From assembly GCF_900167075.1 (NCBI RefSeq), contig NZ_FUWH01000005.1, positions 1-64,000 of the forward strand: a DNA stretch of 64,000 nucleotides, in the 5' to 3' direction. Positions 26,520 to 37,200 of the stretch are shown here, piece by piece. The stretch's first letter is position 1, and the number at the start of each line of letters is the position of its first letter. Below the pieces are notes generated by a model, which was not told the DNA's origin, made no database searches, and saw nothing but the letters and a program-made list of their open reading frames with translations. The translations under genes were made by a program, and so were the position numbers. The stretch is from Sediminibacterium ginsengisoli (GTDB taxonomy: Bacteria; Bacteroidota; Bacteroidia; Chitinophagales; Chitinophagaceae).

Positions 26520-27136
26520 CTGTTTTCAATTTTGATGTCACGATTTTCAATGGTTTCCCATTTTTCAATTAAAAATCCATGCGGATTGTTATCGCTCCTG
26601 GCGGTATTGCGTAATTGCCCATGCGTAATCAGGTTCCTGATAACAATACTGGTTGACCGAATGATCTGCACAGTAGCATAACAACGGAACAGATATGGGG
26701 CAGTTGTTACAGAAACCTGCACACTGTCGATAGTTACCTCTTGGCTGACATTGCCTGAAATAACACCCGCTATATATCCCGATTCCACGAGGTCATCGTA
26801 TTGTTTTTTTGCAGAACCATCCGCCAGGTACAAAGCCTTTTTTATTGTCGAAGCAATCGCCTTTTCATCCGGATCAAGCGAAAAGAACAACTGGTGAAAC
26901 CGGGATATATGATCTCGGGCCTCTACAGCCACATTTTCCTTTCTGCTTGAGGAGAAAACCTCTGCCGCCTTGCCATTACTGAGTATATACACTCGATCCT
27001 GCATCCGCGCAGACAGCACCGCATTCTGATACAACGCGTACATACTCACAGATAAACTCCCTATAACAATCAGCACCATGAAAGCTCTCATAGCTCGAAA
27101 TGCCTTATCGAGATTATCGGTCGGTTTGAAGATCAT
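26516..27136 (-). CDS. traK: Conjugative transposon protein TraK
   Basis: A 206-residue bitopic protein (membrane segment at about residues 18-38) of the TraK family, VirB8-like, assembling at the inner membrane. Family traits include RVYILSNGKAAEV, ARDHISRFHQLFFSLDPDE and the C-terminal GFLIEKWETIENRD. The gene overlaps traJ and traM by 4 bp on both sides, indicating tight translational coupling. Confidence 0.92.
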   Translation of the reverse strand: MIFKPTDNLDKAFRAMRAFMVLIVIGSLSVSMYALYQNAVLSARMQDRVYILSNGKAAEVFSSSRKENVAVEARDHISRFHQLFFSLDPDEKAIASTIKKALYLADGSAKKQYDDLVESGYIAGVISGNVSQEVTIDSVQVSVTTAPYLFRCYATVQIIRSTSIVIRNLITHGQLRNTARSDNNPHGFLIEKWETIENRDIKIENR

Positions 27137-28143
27137 TTACCACTTAGTTTATCCTTGAAATAATTATTACTAGTTCCATTAGTACTCATACCACGGCTCA
27201 TTTTTGAAGCGCCATCGCCAAAGCTGTCACCAGACATTCCTCCGACGATGGCGCTGGTTGTTTTACTGGCTGCAGAAGTAGTTAAAGAGGATACCTTTTG
27301 CAGAAGAGCATTTCCACCTCCGGCATTAATGATGTAATTAGCCACAGAGGGCACCGTACAGTAGCCGACAATAGCGATCAGCAGGAAAGCGAGATAGGCC
27401 CAGTCTGTAAGGGCGAACGGTTGGCCCGCTACAGGTACACTGAACACATCATCTGTTACCATATTCTCCTGTATCCTCGCGATGATCGCACCAAAGATGT
27501 TTGCCACCGGTAGCCAAAGAAATACATTGATATAGCGAGCGAGCCAAACAGTGATCAGGTGCTGAAAGCCATCATAAATAGAAAGACCAAAAACGATCGG
27601 GCCGATGATGGCAAGAACGATCAAATAAAACGTACGTATTGCATGGATAAGCAATGCAATCGTCTGAAACAGGAATTCAAGCAGACCCTGGATCGCTGCA
27701 CGTATCCAGTTAGCAGGATTCAAGGCTCCGATACCCAATCCGCCATCCGCATTTTTAAGATCCAGGTATTTGAAAATAGCGGCATTGGAACTTTTCACCA
27801 TTGTTGCTGTAGCTGCTACAGTTGGTTGCATGACACCATTGATCAGGTCAATCACCGAAGGAAAAACAAGGATACAGAATCCCAATACAAAAGGTCTGAG
27901 CAGCCCGTAAACTTCCACTGCCTCCCCCGAAGCCACATGTCTCCATACGCGAAGGCTGATATACCACAATGCACCAAAGCCACCGATAAGCCGAGCCGAG
28001 CTGATCAACCCTTTACACAAGGGCATCATTTCCTTGTATAGCTGATCAAGGATTAGTTGTAAACCTTCGCCATTGGATATACCCTGCGCATTCAGGCCCA
28101 ACGGCAAACATGAAACACATAAAATCACTCCCCACTTTTTCAT
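27133..28143 (-). CDS. traJ: Conjugative transposon protein TraJ
   Basis: A 336-residue polytopic inner-membrane protein (VirB6/TrbL-like) with a signal-like N-terminus and about six hydrophobic segments, such as LVLAIIGPIVFGLSIYDGF and WAYLAFLLIAIVGYCTVPSV. The C-terminal 60 residues are Ser/Gly-rich and cytosolic. It forms part of the inner-membrane translocation channel. Confidence 0.92.
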   Translation of the reverse strand: MKKWGVILCVSCLPLGLNAQGISNGEGLQLILDQLYKEMMPLCKGLISSARLIGGFGALWYISLRVWRHVASGEAVEVYGLLRPFVLGFCILVFPSVIDLINGVMQPTVAATATMVKSSNAAIFKYLDLKNADGGLGIGALNPANWIRAAIQGLLEFLFQTIALLIHAIRTFYLIVLAIIGPIVFGLSIYDGFQHLITVWLARYINVFLWLPVANIFGAIIARIQENMVTDDVFSVPVAGQPFALTDWAYLAFLLIAIVGYCTVPSVANYIINAGGGNALLQKVSSLTTSAASKTTSAIVGGMSGDSFGDGASKMSRGMSTNGTSNNYFKDKLSGK

Positions 28144-28154
28144 AACACACTTGT

Positions 28155-28775
28155 TTAATGTAACCCATACAGACGTATCACTGCCTGCCTGTCCTGCTTA
28201 TCCTGTGCACGCTGCACAGCGATGAGAGTCTGCTCATTGATCAACTTTTGCAAAAGCACCAGTTGCGTATCACTCTGGACAACCAGTGCATTGATCACCG
28301 CTATCCTTTCACCATCATTCATCCTTAAAGCTCCCGGTGTCAGAACCCCTTGCAGTTGATCCAACTGGTCATGTACCACATCCGTTATCTGGCTAAACCT
28401 GGCCTGCATGGCAGACAATTCCTGAGCCTTAAACAAACCCATGGCAGATAACTGACCAAACCAGCCCTGAAATTCCCTGGTCATCATAACAGGCTGATCC
28501 AATAACCGCTTCAAGCCCGGTGTGTTACGCACCTTTACGCTTACCTGTAACAAATCATCCAGATAACCTTTATGGAGGTTAAAGTTGCCTTTTGCAGCAT
28601 CCCTAACAGCGTTGTAGCCGTTGGCCAGTGTTTGATATCCCTGCTTTGCCTGGCTCAACATCAGCTTCAGTTGAGCTAACTTTTCGAGATTCAGTTTCAA
28701 CTGTTCCATTTCCTGGCTTTGCGAAAACACTGTTGTCCACAGTAAAACAGCAATAAAAACGAATAGCTTTTTCAT
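28155..28775 (-). CDS. Tra-operon secreted helical protein (often labelled TerB family)
   Basis: A 206-residue exported helical protein (signal peptide to about FSQS). It contains the segments LAQLKLMLSQAKQGYQTL and NFNLHKGYLDDLLQVS that recur in Bacteroidota tra operons between traI and traJ. Databases often call these TerB tellurite-resistance proteins, but nothing in sequence or context supports tellurite resistance. A periplasmic structural role, VirB5-like, is more plausible. It overlaps traI by 4 bp and precedes traJ by 11 bp. Confidence 0.8.
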   Translation of the reverse strand: MKKLFVFIAVLLWTTVFSQSQEMEQLKLNLEKLAQLKLMLSQAKQGYQTLANGYNAVRDAAKGNFNLHKGYLDDLLQVSVKVRNTPGLKRLLDQPVMMTREFQGWFGQLSAMGLFKAQELSAMQARFSQITDVVHDQLDQLQGVLTPGALRMNDGERIAVINALVVQSDTQLVLLQKLINEQTLIAVQRAQDKQDRQAVIRLYGLH

Positions 28776-29392
28776 TTCAGTCCGTGTAAACGTTTTACAT
28801 AATCGAGATCAGCCTGCAACCGCGTGCGGTTAACGATATTTTCCAGCTCTCTTTTGTTTAGCGACTGCATACTCTCCAGGCAATGCGTCATTGCGTCATA
28901 CAGGGTGCGTAGCACACAAAGCCGGTCGGAGTCTTTCATAGACAACTCACTGCCTGTTACTACATATAACATGTCCAGAACTTCCATGCTACTGTTCAGC
29001 AAGGCATCATATTGGGGTTTTACAGCTGTCGTTTTACCAACCCGTCCATATTCGTTAATCAGTTGTTGCTGCAAACTCAGTATCCGCCTTACCATAGAAC
29101 CACCAAGGATGGTTGGTTTGACCTGGCGCAGTTCAGCGTAATAGCCCTCATATAACTTGTTGAGCTGCTGCTGCCAGTTGCTGATTTCAGCAAGTTTGTT
29201 CTTTGACAATTCATTTTCAGCAGCTTGCTGCACACGTTGCAATACCATCGTTTCATTTTGTAATCGCTGTATTTTCAGGTCAAGCGCTTTTATGGCTTTA
29301 GCAAGTATCACGCTGATTGGATCAATGCTTTGCGCCTGCACACAAGCAATTCCGAATGACAGGCAAATAATGAACAGGATTTTATGTTTCAT
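28772..29392 (-). CDS. traI: Conjugal transfer protein TraI (Bacteroides type)
   Basis: A 206-residue exported helical protein (signal peptide ending at VQAQS). It matches the non-relaxase TraI of Bacteroidota elements: IDPISVILAKAIKALDLKI and QRLQNETMVLQ, followed by a coiled-coil region. It is not the F-plasmid TraI relaxase. It likely acts in the periplasm with the following helical protein, which has a similar ending (RLHGLK versus RLYGLH). Confidence 0.82.
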   Translation of the reverse strand: MKHKILFIICLSFGIACVQAQSIDPISVILAKAIKALDLKIQRLQNETMVLQRVQQAAENELSKNKLAEISNWQQQLNKLYEGYYAELRQVKPTILGGSMVRRILSLQQQLINEYGRVGKTTAVKPQYDALLNSSMEVLDMLYVVTGSELSMKDSDRLCVLRTLYDAMTHCLESMQSLNKRELENIVNRTRLQADLDYVKRLHGLK

Positions 29393-29418
29393 TTTTTCTT
29401 TTTTTTATATTTCCTAAT

Positions 29419-31818
29419 TCAGGTACTACTTACAATTGATTTAATGGCAGCTTCCATTCCACCGAATATCGCAGCTGCATTGCTCACCGCCAGTTTTTCT
29501 GCTTCTTCTGTTGTATAAGTCAGGTACTCTTCAGCTGACACTTCGACCCTATACACTTTACGAAGTGGCCAGATATAGACTTCCTTATAGCGGTGCAACG
29601 GGTCATTCGCCTTATTCATTGAAAGGATCTTAGGCACTTCGCTGTCCGGCAGCCCTAACAACTGCTGGATCTCTGAAAACCGGTTCTGATACTTCCGCTG
29701 ATCGAGCAGTATCTTATAATCCGCATTATTGACGATAGCCTGCTTGATGATTTCCGAAGAGAGGATATCCTCTATCTCCTGTGTGACCACAATGGCCTCC
29801 GCAAAATGTTTACGGGCTGTCTTAAATAAGTACTTAATGTATTCTGCCATCCCGTTTTTAGCGACCGCTTTCCAAGCTTCTTCGATCAGCATTTGTTTAC
29901 GTACACCTTTGAGTTTACGCATCTTGGAAATAAACACATCCATGATGATGATGGTTACCACTGGGAAAAGGATCGGATGGTCTTTGATATTATCCAGTTC
30001 AAAAACAATGAAGGGCTGCTGCAAGAGATCGAGGTTTGCTGTTGCATTCAGCAGGTAATCGAACTCCCCTCCCCTGTAATAGGGGCGCAATACATAAAGA
30101 AAATTGGCGACATCAAAATCCCGGTCTTTGACTTTGTCCCGTTCCAGCACAGCCACGAATTCCGTTTGAAGAAATTCATAAAAGGAATTAAAGCAGGGGA
30201 ATCCAGGGCGTGAATCATAATACAACTGTAAAGCATTGGACAGCGCCACATATTCGCTGCGCGTAAAGCGTTCATCGTCCTTTTTCCAGAGCGCTACCAG
30301 CAGTGTTTTTACACTCTCCTTTTTTTCGATATCAAGCGTTTCATCTTGACCGACATAAAAGGGATTAAAGCTGATTGGCTCATCCTCACTGAACGTGAAA
30401 TAATAACCACGAGTCAGTTCACACAGGCCTTTATAGGAATGACCAACATCTACAATGACCACATGTGTTCCTTGTGCATGATAACTCCGGGTCAGGTGGT
30501 TGGTAAAGAATGACTTGCCGCTTCCCGATGGGCCAATTATGATCTTATTGCGATTGGTGGTGATACCGTGTTTCATCGGTTCATCAGACAGGTCTATATG
30601 CAATGGCCTGCCACTGATCCGATCGCCCAGTCTTATCCCAAATGGGCTGATAGAACTTATATAGTTGGTCTCAACATTCAACAAACAACAGGCCTGACCT
30701 GAGAATGTGAGAAAAGTTTCATTGACCGGAAGGTCTCCGGCATTCCCAGGAATTCCAGACCAGAAAAGCTGTGGCGCACCCAACGTTTCGATTCGCGCTG
30801 TTGCCCCAAGTTTCGCGAAAGCGGAGGAACAAAGGTCCCTGATCATTGACAACCGCGCAGCTTCGTCTGTCCATGCAAGTACATTGAAATGCGCACTTAC
30901 GATCTGTTTCCCTTCTACCACTGATTCATTTAAAAATAAGGACACCGCTTCTTTCGCAAAAGCATTACCCCTTGAATAGGCAGACAGTGACTGCAGTTTA
31001 CGCCGCTTACGCTCCAGTTCTGTTTGTACGCCCCCTGTATCCTCGACAACCAGGTATTGGCTGAAAATATGATCACAAGGCAGTAACTGCCCTAATGCCG
31101 CACTAAACCCTACAGGGAAACGGACACAATCCATCGAGTACTTTTCATAATCGATGCGTGGGCCGCAATGTGTCGGCAGATCTTCCGTATCTGCAAGTGT
31201 AAAAAGTTCACAATACTTCTCCCCTATGCGAATACCGCTTTCAAAAGACAAATCACGGAGTACCCCATCATCTGATAAGATCAAATATCGATTGACCAAC
31301 GCTACAATTTGCGTATTACCTAAGCGCTCACAAGACATCAATCCAGAATCACTCAACACTTTTATGAATTGAGCACACACACCTTCAAACATTTTTATAA
31401 AGGCTGGATCCTTTGTCTGCGTTGGAACTAGGTGTTTACGCAATAGGGTTGAAAAATAAGAATTGACAGGTTTGCAATCCGCAGGCTTTAAAGTAATCAA
31501 TAGGTAACAATTGTGATCCAGGTAGGGACGCTCATGAAAAAAACATTCACTGCTACGTTCCAGGAAATTTAGGTCACGTTCAAAATCCCCATCATATTGT
31601 TGTTGTAAATACCAGTCCTGCTTATGGATCACACACCCAACCGGCAATAACTTCAACGCTTTTACCCATGACTGATGAATCGTTTCATAATCAGGATCGG
31701 AAATCGTAAATATCTCTGGCAACTGCAGGCGATAACAAATGGTGATAGCGCCCATTTTGGACAAAAGCATGTCATGTTCAACGCCGTACAGCGGTAATAT
31801 GTCCGATAGTTGTTTCAT
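29419..31818 (-). CDS. traG: TraG family conjugation ATPase (VirB4-like)
   Basis: A 799-residue ATPase that energises assembly of the mating channel at the inner membrane. Walker A is GPSGSGKSFF (about residues 429-438). A Walker B-like LIEEAWKAV and the sensor ATRKHF-like motif KTARKHFAEAIVVTQEIEDI lie further down. Length and order match Bacteroides TraG, a VirB4 homologue, not the VirD4 coupling protein of the same name in other systems. The ATG overlaps traF by 4 bp. Confidence 0.95.
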   Translation of the reverse strand: MKQLSDILPLYGVEHDMLLSKMGAITICYRLQLPEIFTISDPDYETIHQSWVKALKLLPVGCVIHKQDWYLQQQYDGDFERDLNFLERSSECFFHERPYLDHNCYLLITLKPADCKPVNSYFSTLLRKHLVPTQTKDPAFIKMFEGVCAQFIKVLSDSGLMSCERLGNTQIVALVNRYLILSDDGVLRDLSFESGIRIGEKYCELFTLADTEDLPTHCGPRIDYEKYSMDCVRFPVGFSAALGQLLPCDHIFSQYLVVEDTGGVQTELERKRRKLQSLSAYSRGNAFAKEAVSLFLNESVVEGKQIVSAHFNVLAWTDEAARLSMIRDLCSSAFAKLGATARIETLGAPQLFWSGIPGNAGDLPVNETFLTFSGQACCLLNVETNYISSISPFGIRLGDRISGRPLHIDLSDEPMKHGITTNRNKIIIGPSGSGKSFFTNHLTRSYHAQGTHVVIVDVGHSYKGLCELTRGYYFTFSEDEPISFNPFYVGQDETLDIEKKESVKTLLVALWKKDDERFTRSEYVALSNALQLYYDSRPGFPCFNSFYEFLQTEFVAVLERDKVKDRDFDVANFLYVLRPYYRGGEFDYLLNATANLDLLQQPFIVFELDNIKDHPILFPVVTIIIMDVFISKMRKLKGVRKQMLIEEAWKAVAKNGMAEYIKYLFKTARKHFAEAIVVTQEIEDILSSEIIKQAIVNNADYKILLDQRKYQNRFSEIQQLLGLPDSEVPKILSMNKANDPLHRYKEVYIWPLRKVYRVEVSAEEYLTYTTEEAEKLAVSNAAAIFGGMEAAIKSIVSST

Positions 31819-32114
31819 TGAAAGAGTTGATCACATTTAACCCATATTGGGGTTGCTTTGCGAGCCATTTGTTTCATCAAACCATGTTCACCGTAACGGC
31901 GATTCAGTTTATATACTACATAGAATAACCCTGATCCAAGCACGAACACTAAGGGGATCAGAACAACAAGCGTTAAACCGAAAACGTACAGTATGGTAAA
32001 CAAACCCAATAAGCCCGCCAGCCCGATAAACAGCCACCAGATATACTGAGCTTTCAGCCCGCGAAACACCACTGGCATGCCTACTCCCTTGTTGATCTGG
32101 TAAACGCTGCTCAT
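31815..32114 (-). CDS. traF: Conjugative transposon protein TraF (DUF4133)
   Basis: A 99-residue protein with two hydrophobic segments (WLFIGLAGLLGLFTILYVF and LIPLVFVLGSGLFYVVY). This is the DUF4133/TraF family, VirB3-like, at the inner membrane. Family motifs INKGVGMPVVFRGLKAQY and KLNRRYGEHGLMK are intact. The start at 32114 (MSSVYQ) overlaps traE; the open frame to 32219 lies inside traE and is rejected. Confidence 0.9.
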   Translation of the reverse strand: MSSVYQINKGVGMPVVFRGLKAQYIWWLFIGLAGLLGLFTILYVFGLTLVVLIPLVFVLGSGLFYVVYKLNRRYGEHGLMKQMARKATPIWVKCDQLFQ

Positions 32115-32404
32115 ATCCCGAAAAATGCTTTTATTACGGTAACCACAATAACAAGAAACACACAGGATCCAAACCATGCTGCAGCTACCCGACCTGTATC
32201 GGGATCCCCGGAAGTCCATTTACTATAAACCTTTACAGCACCTATTAAAGCAAGTACTGCCCCAATCGCATACATCAGCTGTGTACCTGTCTGGAAATAA
32301 CTGCGCACTTTTTGGTTAGCTTCCATAATTGCTGCGTTACCATCCTGCGCCTTTGCCGTAATTACAAGGAACAACAAAAGCAAAATTCCAACACACTTTT
32401 TCAT
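32111..32404 (-). CDS. traE: Conjugative transposon protein TraE (DUF4134)
   Basis: A 97-residue small membrane protein of the DUF4134/TraE family, VirB2 pilin-like in size and topology: a signal peptide (to about TAKAQ) and two hydrophobic segments with a short loop containing KWTSGDPDTGR. It heads the tra genes. ATG 32404 is preferred over GTG 32410. A structured leader lies immediately upstream. Confidence 0.9.
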   Translation of the reverse strand: MKKCVGILLLLFLVITAKAQDGNAAIMEANQKVRSYFQTGTQLMYAIGAVLALIGAVKVYSKWTSGDPDTGRVAAAWFGSCVFLVIVVTVIKAFFGI

Positions 32405-32421
32405 ACACACATTTTAAAAGA

Positions 32422-32497
32422 CATGCCCGTCACCACTAGAGCCATTCACACGCACTTTCCAATTCAGATTGGTGACAAGGCATGCCTGCATTACAGG
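32422..32497 (-). promoter_or_regulatory. Inverted-repeat leader upstream of traE
   Basis: CATGCCCGTCACCA (32422-32435) pairs with TGGTGACAAGGCATG (32470-32484), leaving one bulge. A second hairpin, CCAAT-TCAG-ATTGG (32459-32472), overlaps the right arm, so the two are mutually exclusive. A third small stem, CCTG-CATTA-CAGG, is at 32485-32497. No perfect -7 box is seen. Confidence 0.45.
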
Positions 32498-32540
32498 TTC
32501 CCTCAATTCACTCACTTCAAACTCCCTCCTGCAACGCTTA

Positions 32541-33527
32541 TTATTGGTAATTCCGCAGGTTTATGGAAATGGTCATTCCGTAACTATTTTGAAACGGTGA
32601 AGACATCGTAACCACAGCAAATGGAATCAGGTAATGCAGATCGAGCGACCAGCTCTGATCACTTACAAATCCCCTGTAGCCGGCACCTAAGGAAAAAAAC
32701 TTACGATTACCCTTCAATTGATGCTCCATGCTAAGACCACCGCGCAGAAAAAACTGTTCAGCAACACCATATTCAGCACCCGCATTGATACGTATTCCAC
32801 TCCAATCTTCTTTGATTAACCGGGTTGCATCAAGTGACGCACTGAACTGGTTTCCATCTGGAGCATGAGAACTATAATTAACACCAACACCAGCAGTAGT
32901 CGGAAGATTAATGCCTGCACCCAGGTTGGCAACAATTGCTCCAACTGACAGCATACGTGATTCTTGGCCTAACCTGAATCTCTGGTAATACCCGACATCC
33001 CCGCATACGGTGTAATTGTTTACAACCCCACCTTGCCTTGAGCCATCCATGATATTTTGACCGAGAAATTTCATGGCCACCCCCAAAGCGGCACGATCAC
33101 TCAATTGCAAAGCGTATGAGGTGCCCACATTGTATTCACGACTTTTGTACAGACCTAGCGTAGCACCCATATCGTTTCGCAATGCTATGGTACCAAGATC
33201 GAGATAGTTAACATTCACTCCCAGGGCTGAAGTGTTACTGGTCGTAGTCAGGTAACCTGCATGAATAAAACGGGTATCACTTGTAATCCCAGGAAGCCAG
33301 GGCATATAATATACATCTGCCTGGTGCATATGATGGCTGAAAGCAGTTCCGGCAACATTATAACTTAACCACTGGTTGTTATTTGAACCCGCCAACCCCG
33401 TATTGCCCATTGCCCACCCCCTGCTTGACGCAGGAATTGACAACGAAGAATAACGTGTGATCAGCGGCCTGGGGTCCTGCGCTTGTAATAGACATGGTAG
33501 TAACAAAAAAAGAAGATATGTTTTCAT
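32541..33527 (-). CDS. PorV/PorQ-like outer-membrane barrel protein
   Basis: A 328-residue exported protein. The mature start, ITRYSSLSIPASSRGWAMGNTGLAGS, shares the pattern S-R-x-x-AMG-x-x-G of PorV/PorQ (type IX secretion) proteins, and regular amphipathic strands run to a barrel-type C-terminus. PorV shuttles T9SS cargo from the translocon to attachment. Being in an operon with a T9SS-sorted giant adhesin, it may be that adhesin's dedicated partner; this is inference. The ATG overlaps the upstream lipoprotein stop. PorP/SprF family membership is an alternative. Confidence 0.7.
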   Translation of the reverse strand: MKTYLLFLLLPCLLQAQDPRPLITRYSSLSIPASSRGWAMGNTGLAGSNNNQWLSYNVAGTAFSHHMHQADVYYMPWLPGITSDTRFIHAGYLTTTSNTSALGVNVNYLDLGTIALRNDMGATLGLYKSREYNVGTSYALQLSDRAALGVAMKFLGQNIMDGSRQGGVVNNYTVCGDVGYYQRFRLGQESRMLSVGAIVANLGAGINLPTTAGVGVNYSSHAPDGNQFSASLDATRLIKEDWSGIRINAGAEYGVAEQFFLRGGLSMEHQLKGNRKFFSLGAGYRGFVSDQSWSLDLHYLIPFAVVTMSSPFQNSYGMTISINLRNYQ

Positions 33528-34207
33528 CGCACATTGATTGAGTAATGAAGGGTATCTGATGACCGACCGAGGTCATCAATGACATAAAAAGACACTTGTT
33601 GATCTCCAGGCTGATGGAAATAATATTGAAACCACGAACCATCCGCATTGAACAGCTGCCCATTGATGATATAACGATAGGCCATGATAAGTCCGGCAGG
33701 TTGCCTGCTGCCGCTGGCATTAAACAGGTACAGCCAGCTATCCGGGATAAATACAGACAGCTGATACTCCAGCTGAGCAATTGGCCGCTCACTGGCAATG
33801 CATGTAATCAGTAAGCGTTTACTTGCAACACGCCCCAACTGATCCGTCAGGTAAAAATCCACCGAATACATGCCCGGTGTGTCCACACTGCAATAGAGTT
33901 CATTGTCATCGGAAGGAACAACAAAAGGTATTGATTCCTTTAACTGCTCACCGCGGTAACTGAAGTGAACCTTACCCGTAGGTTCATTGAACAGTAGGTT
34001 CAACTGGTGAATGGCAGGGATCGCACTGATGGTTATCATTCCGCTGCGAGTATTATTAATATTAGTGTAGTCTTTTTCCCGAACACGAAGGATATCGCTG
34101 GAAAAACTTAATTCCGGTCCTGGGGCCGTTGCCCAAAGCACGTCTTTTTTGTCACTGCATGAAGTGAAGAACATTCCGGCAAGCAGCAAGTGTAAGAGCC
34201 ATTTCAT
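33524..34207 (-). CDS. Lipoprotein of unknown function in the adhesin operon
   Basis: A 227-residue lipoprotein (lipobox FFTSCSD). The mature region is beta-rich and has two stretches of PKD/Ig-like flavour (PGMYSVDFYLTDQLGRVASK and PGDQQVSFYVIDDLGRSSD), suggesting two similar beta-sandwich domains. It lies 3 bp downstream of the adhesin gene and overlaps the PorV/PorQ-like gene. A role in presenting the adhesin at the surface is plausible but unproven. Confidence 0.7.
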   Translation of the reverse strand: MKWLLHLLLAGMFFTSCSDKKDVLWATAPGPELSFSSDILRVREKDYTNINNTRSGMITISAIPAIHQLNLLFNEPTGKVHFSYRGEQLKESIPFVVPSDDNELYCSVDTPGMYSVDFYLTDQLGRVASKRLLITCIASERPIAQLEYQLSVFIPDSWLYLFNASGSRQPAGLIMAYRYIINGQLFNADGSWFQYYFHQPGDQQVSFYVIDDLGRSSDTLHYSINVR

Positions 34208-34210
34208 AAG

Positions 34211-37200
34211 CTACTGTTGTTTATAGAGTTTGTCGTAGTATTTTTTGCCATTATAAAAACCTGTGATATGGTATATCACACCTGGAAGCAGATCTGATAC
34301 ATTGTCCAGCGTAAAAAGGTTATCGCCTCTTTTACCAGTGAATGACCAACTGCGAAGCCACCGACCGTCACCAAGGAACAGGTCAATTTTGACCGTCTCA
34401 TTACGTTTTAATACCGCCGTAATTTTTACCTGAGAATTAAAAGGGATCGGGAACACATTCCAGTCTTTCACACCTCCTGCAAAGGAGTTGTCGGGAAGTT
34501 TTATCGTCACAGCTGCACCTACTTTTACGTAAGTGGCAAATGAACTGATGCAGTTACGAGCTGAGATTGCTTTTACATGAACCGGGATACTGTCACCTGT
34601 TTCATAAAACCGGTGTCGCAGTTCCTTACCGTTGGTCGTAAACGGATCATCATTACTCAAATTCCAATCATACCGTACTGCACCAACAATTTCTGCCTTA
34701 AGTATCGTTTCTGCACCATAGGCTACTGCAGCTGGCGTAATAGTTAATTGTCCTGCCGGGAACTCAGTATCGTTTGCTGTGACATGCACGATCACACTGT
34801 CAGCGCAACCTTGGGCACTAACCTTTACACGATACTGTCCGGCTTCTGCGAAAAAACTGCTATCCTCCGATAGCTGGCCTGCGTTACCTGGCGGAGCACC
34901 CTCCCACCGCCAGCTGTCATAAGAAATAGCCGATAATGACTTGACAGTAAGTAATGTCCTACCACCTGGACATACCCTGGCGACACCTTGAATCACAGGA
35001 GTCGTCACAGAACCGGTTGTAATAATCACGGCATCAGAAACAGCCTGTGATGCACAACCATCCGCGGAAATAGCGAGAACAGTATAACTACCAGCTTCCG
35101 TAACGGATATCTTATTCGTTGTTGTGTTTGCAAAACCAACGCCGTTGCGATACCAGGTATAGGTAGTTCCAGGCACGTAATTACTGATAGTCAGTGTTGC
35201 TGTTTCGCCGTTACAGAGATGGGCGTTATTCGTAACAATGATCGGTTGAGCAGGCTGTGGTTTTACAACGACCGTTGCATTACCGGTGACACCAGTAAAG
35301 CATGCCGTTGTGCTCGATTCTCTTACTCCAACAAGTGCATAAGTAAAACTACCAGCAACATTTGTAGGGACATTTACATTCGCAAGATTACCGGTACTGA
35401 CAATCGTGTCATCGCTGCCACTATTAATACGGTAAAGAAAGGTATAAGGGGCCGTTGCACCGCCGCCTGTAAGTTTCAGTTGTGGTGATGAACTGTTTTG
35501 GCAAACCGTCGCACTACCACTGATGGAAGCAGTAGGTAAAGGATTGACTTGAACGGTAGCCGTTCCACTTGCCGTAGCAGCACAAACTGTACCACCCGAT
35601 TCCTGAACGCTGACCAATGTATAAATGAAAGTTCCTGCCGCATCCGTTGGCACCTGCACGCTGGCTGCACTGTTGCTGCCACTGGTGGTGATGGTTTGTA
35701 ATTCGCCACTGTTGATCTTGTAGGAGAAAGTATAAGGCAGGTTGCCACCATTACCCGTAAATACTATGGAAGGAGCTGTTGAATTGCGGCAAACTTCCGT
35801 GCCGCCAGAAATCGTTGCAGTTGGCAATGCACGAACGGTAACCGATACCGAACCACTAGCCAAACTGCTGCAGGCTGTTCCACTACTCTCTTTCACGCTC
35901 AACAGTTCATACAGGTACACACCTGATGTCGTAGTCGGAACAAGAACATTTACACTATTACCTGCGGTGGTTGAAATTGTTTGAACGGCTCCACCATTAA
36001 TGCGATAAGAGAATGTATAAGGTGCAATCCCACCACTGCCGGAGAATCCGACCATTGGAGAACCTGAACCTTGGCATACCGTTGCTGTTCCGGAGATCAA
36101 AGCCGACGGTACTGAATTGATCGTAACAGTCGCTATACCAGAAGCCGTTGCGATACAACTACCTGCTTCCTGCACGCTCACCAGCGAATAAACATAGGTT
36201 CCGATCTGATCCGTTGGTGCTGATATACTCACACTATTACTGCTACCCGAACTGATCACCTGCACCGCACCTCCGTTGATCCGGTAAGTAAATGTATAGG
36301 GCGCATGACCACCAACCGCAGTGAACGAGATCGAAGGTGAAGCGCTGCCTTTACAAACCGTTGTACTGCCTGCGATAGTAGCCGTTGGCAATACATTCAC
36401 GTTTACTGTGACAGAACCGCTGGCCGCATTACTGCAAGTCGTACTACTACTCTCCTGTACGCCGATCAGCGTATAAGTAAAAGCACCTGCAACATTCGTT
36501 GGCACTGCGACCGATGCACTATTGCCGCCCGAACTCGAAACGGTCTGCGCAGCACCACTGCCTACGCGATAAGTAAACGTATAAGGAGCCGTTCCTCCGC
36601 TTCCTGTAAAAATCACCGATGGTGCCGTTCCGTTCTGACAAACGGAAGCATCACCGGCAATCGCAGCAGATGGTAATGGATTCACTGTAATACCAACCGC
36701 TGCTGAAGTAGCCTGGCACCCGTTCGCATCTGTCACAGTAACATAATATGATCCAGAGTTACTTACACTCAACGAAGCTGAAGATGCCCCAGTATTCCAT
36801 GCATATGCATGCGCATTGCTGGAACTCAAAACGACGCTACCGCCTGCGCAGAAACGCAGCGGCCCGGAAGCTGAAACTGTGGGTGTAACAACTGTGTAAT
36901 ACCCTACCGTTACAGGAGCAGAAGTAGCATAACAACCCTGCTTACTTACCCGTACGGTATAGTTGCCAGGCCCGACTGAGATTGTGCGCGTTGTCGCACC
37001 ATTTGACCATTCATAACTATCATAGTCTGCGCCAGCATCCAGTGTCTTATTGCTACCGGGGCAAACCAGGAATGAAGATCCGGGTAAGGGAGTCGGACAA
37101 ACTACCGTAGTAACGACGACTGTATTACTATTCGCGCTGTTGCCACAAGCGTTGCGATCATAGGTATAATAACTGCCCGCAACCGAGGTCGACAATGAAT

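Noticed and set aside
28155..28775. Tellurite resistance (TerB) function
   Set aside because: The usual label for this tra-operon gene rests on weak similarity. The signal peptide and the position between traI and traJ point to the transfer apparatus.
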